NCBI RefSeq assembly: GCF_007992195.1
Contig: NZ_BJZU01000099.1
Span: 1 to 45,180 of the forward strand
Direction: 5' to 3'
Source: Methylobacterium oxalidis
GTDB taxonomy: Bacteria; Pseudomonadota; Alphaproteobacteria; Rhizobiales; Beijerinckiaceae
Length of the DNA: 45,180 bases
In this document: one piece after another, positions 34,856 through 41,739 of the stretch
Numbering within the stretch: position 1 is the stretch's first letter
Layout of the letters: every line of letters starts with the position of its first letter
Position numbers and translations under genes: made by a program
The notes under the pieces: model-generated
Told to the model about the DNA's origin: nothing
Databases searched by the model: none
What the model saw: only the letters and a program-made list of their open reading frames with translations

Positions 34856-36180
34856 GGCCCTTCCTCAAGATCGTCGCGGTCGTGGGAATGCTCTTCGCCG
34901 GGGTGGCGGCCGGTGCCTACACCCTGACGCGCTACCCCTCGCTCGTCTCGGCGAGATACACTTTGACCTTGGCGACCGGACCCGTCGGGAGCGACGGACA
35001 GAAGGTGCTCGCCGCCTTCATCCGCGATTTGTCCGCGGAGCATCCCCTTGTGCATTTGGTCCCCGTTCCGACGGACAGCCTGTCCCAGAGTGCGAAGTCC
35101 CTCACGGACGGCCGAGTCGATCTCGCCGTCGTGAGGAGCGACGACGAGGCGGCGGCGCACGGACGAACGATCTTCGTGCTGCGGCAGGACGGGGTCGCGG
35201 TTCTTCTGCCACCGGAAGCCAAGATCGAGAACGTGAGCGAGCTCGCGGGCAAGAAGCTTGCCCTGGCGAGGGGGTTCGATCCCGGCCTGCTCAAGGTCTT
35301 CACCGCCTTCTACGGCCTGCCTGCGTCAGACTTGATCGAGATGCCGCCGGCGGAATTCGGACCCGCGCTGAAGGCGAAGCGTGTTGCCGCCGCCCTTGTC
35401 ACCGGGCCGATTGGTCCGGGGCCGATCCCGGACGCCTTCGCGAGCATTCGGAAGAGCTTCAAGTCCAGGCCGTCCTACCTGGACATCGCGGAAGCGGATG
35501 CCATCGTCGCCAGGTGGCCTGCCTATCAGTCGGTCGAGATCAAGCAAGGGACCTACGGGGGAACACCAACCGAACCCGCGGAAACGATCAACACCGTCGC
35601 CGTTCGCATCCTGCTCGTCTCTCGCGCCTCGTTGCCGGATCGCGTGGCAGGCGAACTCACACGGCTCTTGATGACGACGAAGGCGAAGCTCGCTGCGACC
35701 TTGCCGGCGGCAGCCCAGATGGAGGCTCCCGACACCGAGAGGTCCTCGCTGCTCCCCGTCCATCCCGGGACGCTGGCCTACCTGAACGGTGAACAGGAGA
35801 GCCTGCTGGACCAGACAGTCAACTTCTACTGGCTCGCCGTCATGGTCTTCGCCATCCTGGCACCGCTCGTGGGCTGGATCGCGTCCAGGAGCAGGCTGCG
35901 CCGCAGCAACGAGGCCCGGGCGAAACTTCGTCGAGTGGTTGAGCTTGTACGGCTGGCCCAGGTCGGCTCAGCCGAACAGCTGGCCGCTGCCGACGCAGAG
36001 CTCGAAGGCATGATGGACTGGCTCTTCGAGAGGCTCGCCGCGGGCGATATCCAGCGCGACGATTTCCAGCTCATGGAGCGGATCATCTCGCAATTGCGCG
36101 TGACCATCGAGAAGCGGCTCGGCGACCTTGCCGCCGCAGAAGCCACTCCGAAGTCTAGGCTCAAACAGGGTCTGACGTAA
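34852..36180 (+). CDS. Membrane-anchored TAXI-family (NMT1-like) binding protein
   Basis: A 442-residue protein. An N-terminal hydrophobic segment (residues 7-25) leads to a periplasmic binding-protein fold of the TAXI type, with YTLTLATGPVGSDGQ, DGRVDLAVVRSDD and LAGKKLALARGFDPG. A second membrane helix (FYWLAVMVFAILAPLVGWIAS) lies at about residues 324-345, followed by a cytoplasmic helical tail of about 95 residues rich in Glu/Arg. TAXI proteins normally feed TRAP permeases, but no TRAP subunit is near. Coupling to the FUSC gene (ATGA) suggests it serves that pump or signals from it. Confidence 0.82.
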   Translation: MRPFLKIVAVVGMLFAGVAAGAYTLTRYPSLVSARYTLTLATGPVGSDGQKVLAAFIRDLSAEHPLVHLVPVPTDSLSQSAKSLTDGRVDLAVVRSDDEAAAHGRTIFVLRQDGVAVLLPPEAKIENVSELAGKKLALARGFDPGLLKVFTAFYGLPASDLIEMPPAEFGPALKAKRVAAALVTGPIGPGPIPDAFASIRKSFKSRPSYLDIAEADAIVARWPAYQSVEIKQGTYGGTPTEPAETINTVAVRILLVSRASLPDRVAGELTRLLMTTKAKLAATLPAAAQMEAPDTERSSLLPVHPGTLAYLNGEQESLLDQTVNFYWLAVMVFAILAPLVGWIASRSRLRRSNEARAKLRRVVELVRLAQVGSAEQLAAADAELEGMMDWLFERLAAGDIQRDDFQLMERIISQLRVTIEKRLGDLAAAEATPKSRLKQGLT

Positions 36181-36240
36181 GCCGAGCACGCATGGCGGCC
36201 TCAGCCGTTAACACTGAGGGTGGAGCGGCGGAGATGGGCG

Positions 36241-36380
36241 TCACCAGCGTCGGTAGCGCCGGACACCGACTGCCCGCGGCCCGTAGTATCCGCGCCGGGC
36301 GACCCCCACCGCACGCGGGCCGTAGATCCCGCGCCGGACGCCCACCGCGCCACGGGGCCCGACACAGCCACCCGGTAGAC
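36241..36380 (-). repeat. Three GPRAVGVRR-type repeats, remnant of a secreted protein
   Basis: The minus strand encodes a terminal stretch with three units of 11-13 residues (GPRGAVGVRRGIY, GPRAVGVARRGYY, GPRAVGVRRYRRW) before a stop. Basic Gly/Tyr/Arg tails of this kind end many small secreted proteins of Hyphomicrobiales. No signal peptide or ribosome site lies upstream in frame, so this is probably the 3' remnant of a broken gene. The rest of 36181-36594 holds nothing else I can support. Confidence 0.4.
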
Positions 36381-36481
36381 ACCACGGGTTGAGCCCTGAC
36401 GCCACGATCCTCTCTCTGCATATTGCGACGGCCCCGACGCATGGCAGAGCAGGTTGCGCTGCATCATGCCCACTAGGCGAA

Positions 36482-36542
36482 CGTCCGCTTCGGAGACACC
36501 GTCTGGATCGGCAGTACGGCGGGAATGGGCGCAAAGCGGACG
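36482..36542. repeat. Palindromic repeat, copy 1
   Basis: CGTCCGCTT at 36482-36490 and its exact complement AAGCGGACG at 36534-36542 enclose 43 bases. The flanks continue as CGGAG on the left and ATT on the right. Copy 2 at 36987-37023 has the same ends and flanks but a shorter, different interior. Confidence 0.5.
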
Positions 36543-36594
36543 ATTTGCTTGCCGGCCGTGGGCAACGTTCTGTTCGTGGCACAGGCAGGTGCAC

Positions 36595-36885
36595 TCATCC
36601 CTGGAGTTTCCCACGAGCAATGGCTTCCGCAAACTGAAGCGCTTCAAGAACGGCCTTCCCAGTGCGGTCGACCTCATCCTCGCCGGCGTTGTTCGCAAGC
36701 ACGACCGCCACGGGGCGAGGGACTGATAGGGCCTCCGCGCAGACTGTTACCTGGAGTTCCTCTCCATATGGGGCTGCGACGCGGCGCAATCCGACGAGCA
36801 GGCCTGCGGCTTCTCCGAAGACCCGCTCCAGATCCGCCGCGTGTACTGGCTCACGCCTGAACGCGGGCTTGATGACATCGGCCAT
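36595..36885 (-). CDS. Small hypothetical protein
   Basis: A 96-residue soluble protein with no recognised domain. ATG 36885 has a good GGAG eight bases upstream, and the composition is protein-like, with helix-forming ends (LERVFGEAAGLLVGLRRVAA and GKAVLEALQFAEAIARGKL). No signal peptide. It lies between the two copies of the palindromic repeat. Function unknown. Confidence 0.6.
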   Translation of the reverse strand: MADVIKPAFRREPVHAADLERVFGEAAGLLVGLRRVAAPYGEELQVTVCAEALSVPRPVAVVLANNAGEDEVDRTGKAVLEALQFAEAIARGKLQG

Positions 36886-37211
36886 CTAATTTCTCCGAGG
36901 ATGCCGAAGCAGGACGCGCCAGCATGCGCCTCGTTCCACCCGCCACACCGATTGCGCAGCCCGTCTTCCTGTGGCCGTTTGCGGCCCGTCCGCTTCGGAG
37001 CTTAGATCGTGAGAAAGCGGACGATTGGTGCGGTTCAGCTGAATGCCTCACATGACCCGATCTGCACCTTGGGTTTGCGCAACTCGAAGGTCCGTCTCCT
37101 GACAGCAAGCGGACCTCTTGCACGTAGGCAGCCACAACGCGCCGGCCTCAGGCTCCTATGTGCGCCGTTGCCGCCGGACTCACGCTAGTCGTTGGCGCCC
37201 TCGCTAACGGG
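36886..37211. other. Gene-free stretch containing palindromic repeat copy 2
   Basis: About 330 bases without a supportable gene. Apart from the repeat at 36987-37023 I see no hairpin with a T-tail and no clear promoter. The right end abuts the 3' end of a response-regulator fragment on the minus strand. Confidence 0.4.
36987..37023. repeat. Palindromic repeat, copy 2
   Basis: CGTCCGCTT (36987-36995) and AAGCGGACG (37015-37023) enclose 19 bases. The shared outer bases with copy 1 are CGTCCGCTTCGGAG on the left and AAAGCGGACGATT on the right. Conserved ends around a variable interior resemble REP-type interspersed elements. Confidence 0.5.
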
Positions 37212-37406
37212 TCAACGTCCTTCTCCCCCCAGCACCAGGCGCAGCGAGCGGGCGAGCTCGTCGCGGCGGTAGGGCTTGTTCAGGACCGGCATCTCGCCGT
37301 GGCCGATGACCTGACCTTCGTCGAGGTTCGCCACATAGCCTGACGTGAGCAGGACCTTGACGCCGGGCCGAAGCCGATTCAGCTTCAGGATCCGCTTGAG
37401 TGGCAA
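37212..37406 (-). pseudogene. C-terminal fragment of a response-regulator receiver domain
   Basis: The frame reads RPGVKVLLTSGYVANLDEG and then LNKPYRRDELARSLRLVL, the last two strands and helix of a CheY-like receiver, with the conserved switch Thr/Ser and Lys of the KPY motif. The phospho-acceptor Asp and the first three strands are missing; the sequence upstream of about 37380 is unrelated. This type of receiver ends many hybrid histidine kinases of Methylobacterium, so it is probably the tail of a lost kinase. Confidence 0.6.
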
Positions 37407-37564
37407 TGCGCTTCAGGAACTCGGAGCATCCGGATCGCGCGGTCACGCAGCTGAGGAACGGCCTCGACTGCTGCAGCCACGTTGACCTTGTAGATATCCG
37501 CAAACACGCCGACCTTGTCCCAAGCATCAGAGCTTTTCTCTGCCAATCAACTATGCCGCGCCGA

Positions 37565-37816
37565 TTACAGGGCCACTGGGTGGTGAGGCTTCAGCCCGAT
37601 CACGTCCGCCTCTTCTTGGCTCAGCACCTCGCCGGCGGCGGTTATCTCACAAGCCGGTGCAACTCTCTCGTGAACCAATTCCGCAGCCACTTCAGCACTC
37701 TCCGAAAGGACTGCCCAACGCTTCGAAGCCGGCTCCGCGCCAGCGATCCTCGGCGACTGACAGGTGACCACGTGGGCTTGGAGGGTCTTGGTTTCGGTCG
37801 CGGTGTCCAAGGGCAT
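37565..37816 (-). CDS. Small hypothetical protein
   Basis: An 83-residue protein with no recognised domain. ATG 37816 is five bases after GGAG, a good ribosome site; GTG 37822 is an alternative. The C-terminal half, with AGEVLSQEEADVIGLKPHHPVAL, is rich in Glu and Val. Function unknown. Confidence 0.5.
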   Translation of the reverse strand: MPLDTATETKTLQAHVVTCQSPRIAGAEPASKRWAVLSESAEVAAELVHERVAPACEITAAGEVLSQEEADVIGLKPHHPVAL

Positions 37817-37921
37817 GCTCACTCCGGAGGCACATTACGCCGAGCGCGGCCGATCCGTTCCCAAGCTAAACTGATCAGCCCACAGGAGTACCTGATTGGG
37901 TCGTCGCTGACTTTGCCTTGC

Positions 37922-38491
37922 CTAGCGCTTGGCGCGCACCAGCCTGCCCATTCGCGCCCGGATCATCTCGATATCCATCGTAGAAGGATCGAAGGAGCCG
38001 CCGCACCACTCTACCAGACTTGCGTGCTCGGGATGGTCCGGGTCCTCAAGGGCGTCCTGGAACTCCTCGTAGCCAAACGTGCCGCCGACATCCTCAGGTG
38101 GTGCTCGCCCCTCTCCCGCTAACAAGCGCGGGTACTCAGCCCCAGGGTCAGCCTCAAAGACCTCCTCGACTGTGATTGTGTGCTGCCAGTTGTCCCCGAA
38201 GTCGTAGGTGTAGGCGAATTGCCGGATGCCTTCCTCCCAGACTGCTCTGAGCGTCATCAACTCGGCACTGTAGGTCTCGGGTGTATCGAACTCCGCATCT
38301 GGTACGGTGTAGTGCTTGCCATCGATGCGGAAGCCGAACAGGTGCTCGTCCTCAAACGGCATCGCCGCCTGTATGACCTCATGCAGGCCCTTGAGGCTGA
38401 TCGTGAGCGGCACCTCCACGGTGCGCCAGATCGCCGGCTCCGTGTCATCCAGCACGATGCGCAGGCGGGCGGTGCGATCCACGTGGCTCAT
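37922..38491 (-). CDS. Plasmid pRiA4b ORF-3 family protein
   Basis: A 189-residue protein of the PRiA4_ORF3 family, first described on an Agrobacterium rhizogenes plasmid and common on mobile or accessory DNA. Signature segments: LRIVLDDTEPAIWRTVEVP, LKGLHEVIQAAMPFEDEHLFGF, YTYDFGDNWQHTITVE and the CGG-containing C-terminus. Function is unknown; it has a ferredoxin-like alpha/beta fold. The ATG at 38491 has a modest CTGGGG upstream. GC content is lower than in the core. Confidence 0.88.
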   Translation of the reverse strand: MSHVDRTARLRIVLDDTEPAIWRTVEVPLTISLKGLHEVIQAAMPFEDEHLFGFRIDGKHYTVPDAEFDTPETYSAELMTLRAVWEEGIRQFAYTYDFGDNWQHTITVEEVFEADPGAEYPRLLAGEGRAPPEDVGGTFGYEEFQDALEDPDHPEHASLVEWCGGSFDPSTMDIEMIRARMGRLVRAKR

Positions 38492-38516
38492 AGCCCCAGG
38501 ATAGCAGAAGGGCCGG

Positions 38517-38744
38517 CTACAGGATGCTCATCAGCCAGGATGGGCTCAGGATCAGTCCGCTCGCCGTAACAATCCAAGGCGCCGCAGTACCATCGTGCAG
38601 CGCTGCGCAGGCCCTGCGAAGGGCATCCCGCAGGGTCGCTACTTCCTCAGGCTCAGCAGCCTTGGACCCTTCACCCGTCTCCGGCCAGAGAGTCAGCGTA
38701 GCAGGTTGGTCCAAGTCGGACGCAAACGGCTCAGGTATGAGCAC
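38517..38744 (-). CDS. Small hypothetical protein, GTG start
   Basis: A 75-residue protein starting at GTG 38744 with AGGGAG about ten bases upstream. LTLWPETGEGSK and a helix EEVATLRDALRRACAALHDG are followed by a hydrophobic C-terminus (PWIVTASGLILSPSWLMSIL). Family not recognised. It ends 25 bases upstream of the pRiA4b-type gene on the same strand. Confidence 0.5.
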   Translation of the reverse strand: MLIPEPFASDLDQPATLTLWPETGEGSKAAEPEEVATLRDALRRACAALHDGTAAPWIVTASGLILSPSWLMSIL

Positions 38745-38780
38745 TTGTTCTGCTCCCTATTCCTGGCGCTGAGTAAACCC

Positions 38781-38996
38781 TCACCGGCTTCCTGAAACCG
38801 GCACCGCATCCGCCGGAGAGGGAACGTAGGCGCACCAGTTGCAGTAGCCCTTCTCGGCAGCCCTGGCGTCGTTCTTGTGCGAGCACTCCGGGCAGACATG
38901 CAGAGATAGGCGCCGCCCATCGGTGACCGCAAGCCCGCGTCCCCGGAACGTGATCGCGCCCTGAGGCAGGCCGTCAGTGGTCGTGTTGCTTGGCAT
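38781..38996 (-). CDS. Small zinc-ribbon protein
   Basis: A 71-residue protein with CPEC and CNWC separated by 14 residues, a classic four-Cys zinc ribbon, preceded by GAITFRGRGLAVTDGRRLSLHV. ATG 38996 has GAGGG upstream. Longer in-frame starts to 39317 run antisense through a Gly/Ala-poor stretch and are not supported. Function unknown; it could bind nucleic acid or simply zinc. Confidence 0.65.
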   Translation of the reverse strand: MPSNTTTDGLPQGAITFRGRGLAVTDGRRLSLHVCPECSHKNDARAAEKGYCNWCAYVPSPADAVPVSGSR

Positions 38997-39156
38997 GGGG
39001 CCCTCTGGGGGCCTGCCTGTAGCCGAAGGCATGAGCGTAGCGGAGTGCGCTTTTAGACGACCTGATGTGTGCCTGCGGCGGGCCTTTAGATGTTCAAGAC
39101 GTGCGGCCGGAGCTTTGCCTGAGCCCAGCCGCACGCTTTCCTCGTGGCGTGCCAGC

Positions 39157-39435
39157 TCAGCGAGTTGGCGAAGGGCTGCCCTTGCCCGCCGCTCCCGGCG
39201 ATGAGCCAGAGCCCGCGTCGTTTGCACCCGTGGTGTTTGAGGTGCCCGACCGGCTCTTGTCGCCTGTCGATTGGCCGCTGCCCGCTGCGCCTGGCGAAGA
39301 ACCAGCGCCTGCATCATTCGGCCCCGTGCTGTTCACCGTACCAGATCGGCTGGTGCCCGAAGTGCCACCCTCAGCAGCAAGGGCTGCCGAGCCGAGGATG
39401 AGTGTGCCGGCGATGGCGAGTGTAATAGCCTTCAT
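39157..39435 (-). CDS. Secreted two-repeat Ser/Gly/Asn-rich protein
   Basis: A 92-residue protein with a clean signal peptide (MKAITLAIAGTLILGSAALA, cut before AEGG). The mature part is two copies of a 26-residue unit, SRSGTVNSTG-PNDAGAGSSPGAAGSG and SRSGTSNTTG-ANDAGSGSSPGAAGKG, joined by QSTGDK. AGGAG lies upstream of ATG 39435. No Cys, so it is a flexible extracellular or periplasmic peptide. Similar low-complexity secreted proteins are frequent in Methylobacterium; function unknown. Confidence 0.75.
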   Translation of the reverse strand: MKAITLAIAGTLILGSAALAAEGGTSGTSRSGTVNSTGPNDAGAGSSPGAAGSGQSTGDKSRSGTSNTTGANDAGSGSSPGAAGKGSPSPTR

Positions 39436-39530
39436 CAGCGTCTCCTGAAGTTCGCGCAGAGCATCTTGGTGCCAGGCGCGTTCACGAAAACGCGAGCTTG
39501 AGCTGTGCCGTTCCGGGCAGGTGCGTTCGG

Positions 39531-39860
39531 CTATGCTGCTGTCTTGCCTACTCCTGTAGGCTCAGGCTTTGCCGCCGGGACGGCGTACAGGCTCGGAGAG
39601 CGCCGCGCCGCGTAGTCTGCCCGGTGAGACCGTTCAAGATCCATCAGTGGCCGCATCTCAATCTCGGCTAGGTCAAGGAGCTTGGCATCCCGCCACCGGA
39701 GCTTGAAGGCGCTCTTGCGGAACCAACTCGGCTTCCTCTCCTCGATCAGGAGAACCAGCTTGCCTGTCCACGTCTTGCGGAACCAGAACCGGCCCGTCAG
39801 CGCCATAGCAGCACGCCTCCAGACACTCTGAGCCACGCTGGCCCGAGCCAATCTGATCAT
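39531..39860 (-). CDS. Basic hypothetical protein
   Basis: A 109-residue Arg/Lys- and Trp-rich protein with TGRFWFRKTWTGKLVLLIEERKPSW and LRWRDAKLLDLAEIEMRPL as its most ordered parts. Start may be ATG 39860 (GGAAG upstream) or the internal ATG opening MALTGRF. I do not recognise the family. The C-terminus is Pro/Ala-rich. Confidence 0.5.
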   Translation of the reverse strand: MIRLARASVAQSVWRRAAMALTGRFWFRKTWTGKLVLLIEERKPSWFRKSAFKLRWRDAKLLDLAEIEMRPLMDLERSHRADYAARRSPSLYAVPAAKPEPTGVGKTAA

Positions 39861-40399
39861 GCCCGAACGCTTCCGAGCACATAACAGCGCAGGTTAAGGC
39901 CGAGCTTCTTCAGCGTGGTGGTTAACTGTTCCAGGCCGGAGCCGACGCCCAGAATTCGAGCTGCGCTACTGACTGGCACCAACGAAGAGGGCGGCGGGAA
40001 AGCGTTGAAGGAGACAGGCGCCCTTCTGGACTGAGCTGGCAGTCAGCCTCAGATCAGCGCCACCAAAGGAGTGGGCTCTCCGAGCAAGCTCTTGGGTAAT
40101 GCAATGCGCCGCTCAGGAGGCGGAGCGACCATCGGTTTGCAATCACCAGGACTCCGGGAGCGCGTGGTGACGGCGAGGGCGGCGAGCTAGCGCAGTCAGG
40201 CGGCCGCACATTTCAACATCACGACTGCCACGACCATTCCCTGGACGGCCGCCGTTGAGAAGCAATCCGCGCCGTCAACGCGAAGCCGCGGCTAACTGGG
40301 GAAAGTGACATGACCACTGGCCGGAATTCGACCGGACTGAGGTCGCACTAGGCACACTGAGATGAAGGTGGGCAGGCAGGGCGCTCGTCCCGCCGTTTG
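39861..40399. other. Long gene-free stretch
   Basis: About 540 bases with no start-plus-ribosome-site combination on either strand. On the minus strand, 40053 to 39870 can be read without stops as a short peptide including SSAARILGVGSGLEQLTTTL, but it lacks a start codon. No transposon ends, CRISPR units or strong hairpins were seen. It may be debris of lost genes. Confidence 0.4.
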
Positions 40400-40600
40400 C
40401 TAAACATCAAGGGCTCGGATCAGTGCCCGTTGCGCCCGCGCAAGCCTGAGGGTCTGCTGAATTTCCAGTAGCACCTGCTCGGCGGCGGTGCGGGCCTCTG
40501 ATTGGCCGGCGAGCGTAGCAATCAAGTCAATCTGACGATCCCAGCACCGCTCTGCCTCAGCAACATGCCTGGTTGCAGCGTCGAGTGGGCTTTCGCTCAT
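40400..40600 (-). CDS. Small helical protein, paralogue 2 of 4
   Basis: A 66-residue protein, one of four in this window that align without gaps over 51 residues. Here the core runs from RHVAEAERCWDRQIDLI to RAQRALI, with the shared AE, Q, LI, A/E and L...R...L positions. ATG 40600 has GGAGG six bases upstream and overlaps the stop of paralogue 1 (ATGA), so the two are co-translated. The chain is all helix with no membrane segment. Function unknown. Confidence 0.75.
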   Translation of the reverse strand: MSESPLDAATRHVAEAERCWDRQIDLIATLAGQSEARTAAEQVLLEIQQTLRLARAQRALIRALDV

Positions 40601-40812
40601 GGGAGCCTCCGTGAGACCCGGAGGCGCTGATGGTGCTCGCGCATGGATCCGAGCGCGCGCTCGAAGCTGACGAGGGACGCATCGGCCGCAGCGGTATCGT
40701 GTCCGCCCGCTCGCAGGTAAGCGATGAATGCTCGCTGCAGGTCGCATCGTCGTGCGCCTTCAGCGAGATACAAGGTGGTGAGCGGAAGATTATCGATGGG
40801 CTGCCGGTCCAT
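40597..40812 (-). CDS. Small helical protein, paralogue 1 of 4
   Basis: A 71-residue protein with the family core LYLAEGARRCDLQRAFI through MREHHQRL. GGHDT in the middle and the REH triplet resemble the common Methylobacterium/Bradyrhizobium small proteins of this helical type as I remember them. ATG 40812 has AGGAG upstream. It is the first gene of a coupled minus-strand pair with paralogue 2. Confidence 0.75.
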   Translation of the reverse strand: MDRQPIDNLPLTTLYLAEGARRCDLQRAFIAYLRAGGHDTAAADASLVSFERALGSMREHHQRLRVSRRLP

Positions 40813-40993
40813 GACCCAGACTCCTGAGCACAGCCTCAGCTCACAACATTAGCATAGGTAAGCGTCTGCCTCCTAATCCGGCGGCTGTCCGCAAGACGGT
40901 TTTCAGCCCACCTCGCAATTCGCCTAATGCCACCCCATCTAGAAGCTACCCTCCGCGCAATCCCGTGCACTGGGTGACGACGGAGAGGCCATC

Positions 40994-41152
40994 ATGGCTC
41001 ATTCCACGAACAATGGCGCCGCTCAGGCGATCTCGGCGGTAGATTTCAACGAGCGCGTGAAGCGCATGCTGGTCGACAAGCCCGACCCGAAGAAGGGGAG
41101 GCAGTATCAGCGGACGCAGTTCCAGTCCAAGCGGCCAGCCCCGCAGAAGTAG
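40994..41152 (+). CDS. Basic 52-residue hypothetical protein
   Basis: A short gene with GGAGAGG six bases before ATG 40994. The chain begins MAHSTNNGAAQAISAVDFNERVKRML and ends in a Lys/Arg/Gln-rich tail (KKGRQYQRTQ, KRPAPQK). It may bind nucleic acid (inference from charge only). The next plus-strand gene starts 13 bases downstream, so both are likely in one transcript with the ATA-start gene. Confidence 0.65.
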   Translation: MAHSTNNGAAQAISAVDFNERVKRMLVDKPDPKKGRQYQRTQFQSKRPAPQK

Positions 41153-41164
41153 TCCCACATCGCC

Positions 41165-41491
41165 ATGGAATTTGATCCGGCCGAACTGGCGCATCTTCGC
41201 GAGATGCGCTGTCTCTCCGAAGATGAGCGCGGTCACACCATCTATGCTGGCCTCACTCGCCTCGAGTCCGAGGAGTATTTCGCGCTGACGCGACCCGGCG
41301 GCGCCGATCGCCATGAGGGTGAGGCGTCCAATGCTCATAATGCGCGACGCGCCCGTTTTCTGGCGCTGCATCACAGAACGAGAAACGCTCAACTCCGAGC
41401 CATGGCGCGCGCTCGATCGGCAGGCAACAACTTCAACGAACCGCTTGTTGTCCACGAGACGCCCACAGGTCCAGATGCGGAGGAAACATAA
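41165..41491 (+). CDS. Small hypothetical protein
   Basis: A 108-residue protein opening MEFDPAELAHLREMRCLSEDERGHTIYAGLTRLE and continuing with an Arg/His/Asn-rich half. No ribosome site of note precedes ATG 41165, but the gene lies 13 bases after the previous one and could be coupled. Its stop (TAA, 41489-41491) overlaps the ATA codon of the next gene in the same way as ATGA overlaps elsewhere. Family not recognised. Confidence 0.6.
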   Translation: MEFDPAELAHLREMRCLSEDERGHTIYAGLTRLESEEYFALTRPGGADRHEGEASNAHNARRARFLALHHRTRNAQLRAMARARSAGNNFNEPLVVHETPTGPDAEET

Positions 41492-41658
41492 AGAAGCTCG
41501 CAATTCTGATGACTCTGGCGCTCGTGTGCGCCGGTCCCGTCCTCGCTCAGGGTCGACCAGCCGAGAACTCGTCGTCGTTTTCCGGAAACGTCGAGGAGAA
41601 CAACAAGCCGCGCTCCAATTCAGCGGGCGGCGGCGGCGACCCGGGTAGCGGTCAGTGA
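41488..41658 (+). CDS. Small secreted protein with an ATA start codon
   Basis: A 56-residue frame whose N-terminus is a normal signal peptide only if read from ATA 41488: (start)-KKLAILMTLALVCAGPVLA, cut before QGRPAEN. A strong GGAGGAAAC Shine-Dalgarno is correctly spaced for that ATA. The next start, ATG 41509, would remove the Lys-Lys region and is poorly spaced from any ribosome site. The mature peptide is Asn/Ser/Gly-rich, with a GGGGDPGSG tail. A terminator hairpin follows at 41687. Either ATA is used at low efficiency, or a recent ATG-to-ATA change has silenced the gene. Confidence 0.6.
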   Translation: MKKLAILMTLALVCAGPVLAQGRPAENSSSFSGNVEENNKPRSNSAGGGGDPGSGQ

Positions 41659-41686
41659 GATTGCGGCATGAACTGGTGCTTAATCA

Positions 41687-41715
41687 AAGCCCGCCCGGGT
41701 CGCCGCGGCGGGCTT
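41687..41715 (+). terminator. Terminator after the ATA-start gene
   Basis: A 9-bp stem (AAGCCCGCC and GGCGGGCTT) with an 11-base loop, followed by AGTTTTG. It ends the 40994-41658 transcript. Confidence 0.7.
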
Positions 41716-41739
41716 AGTTTTGCTGAGCGCCCTCCCGGG

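Noticed and set aside
39870..40053. Minus-strand frame containing SSAARILGVGSGLEQLTTTLKK-like helix-turn-helix text
   Set aside because: No start codon, no ribosome site and only about 60 residues; could be chance or debris.
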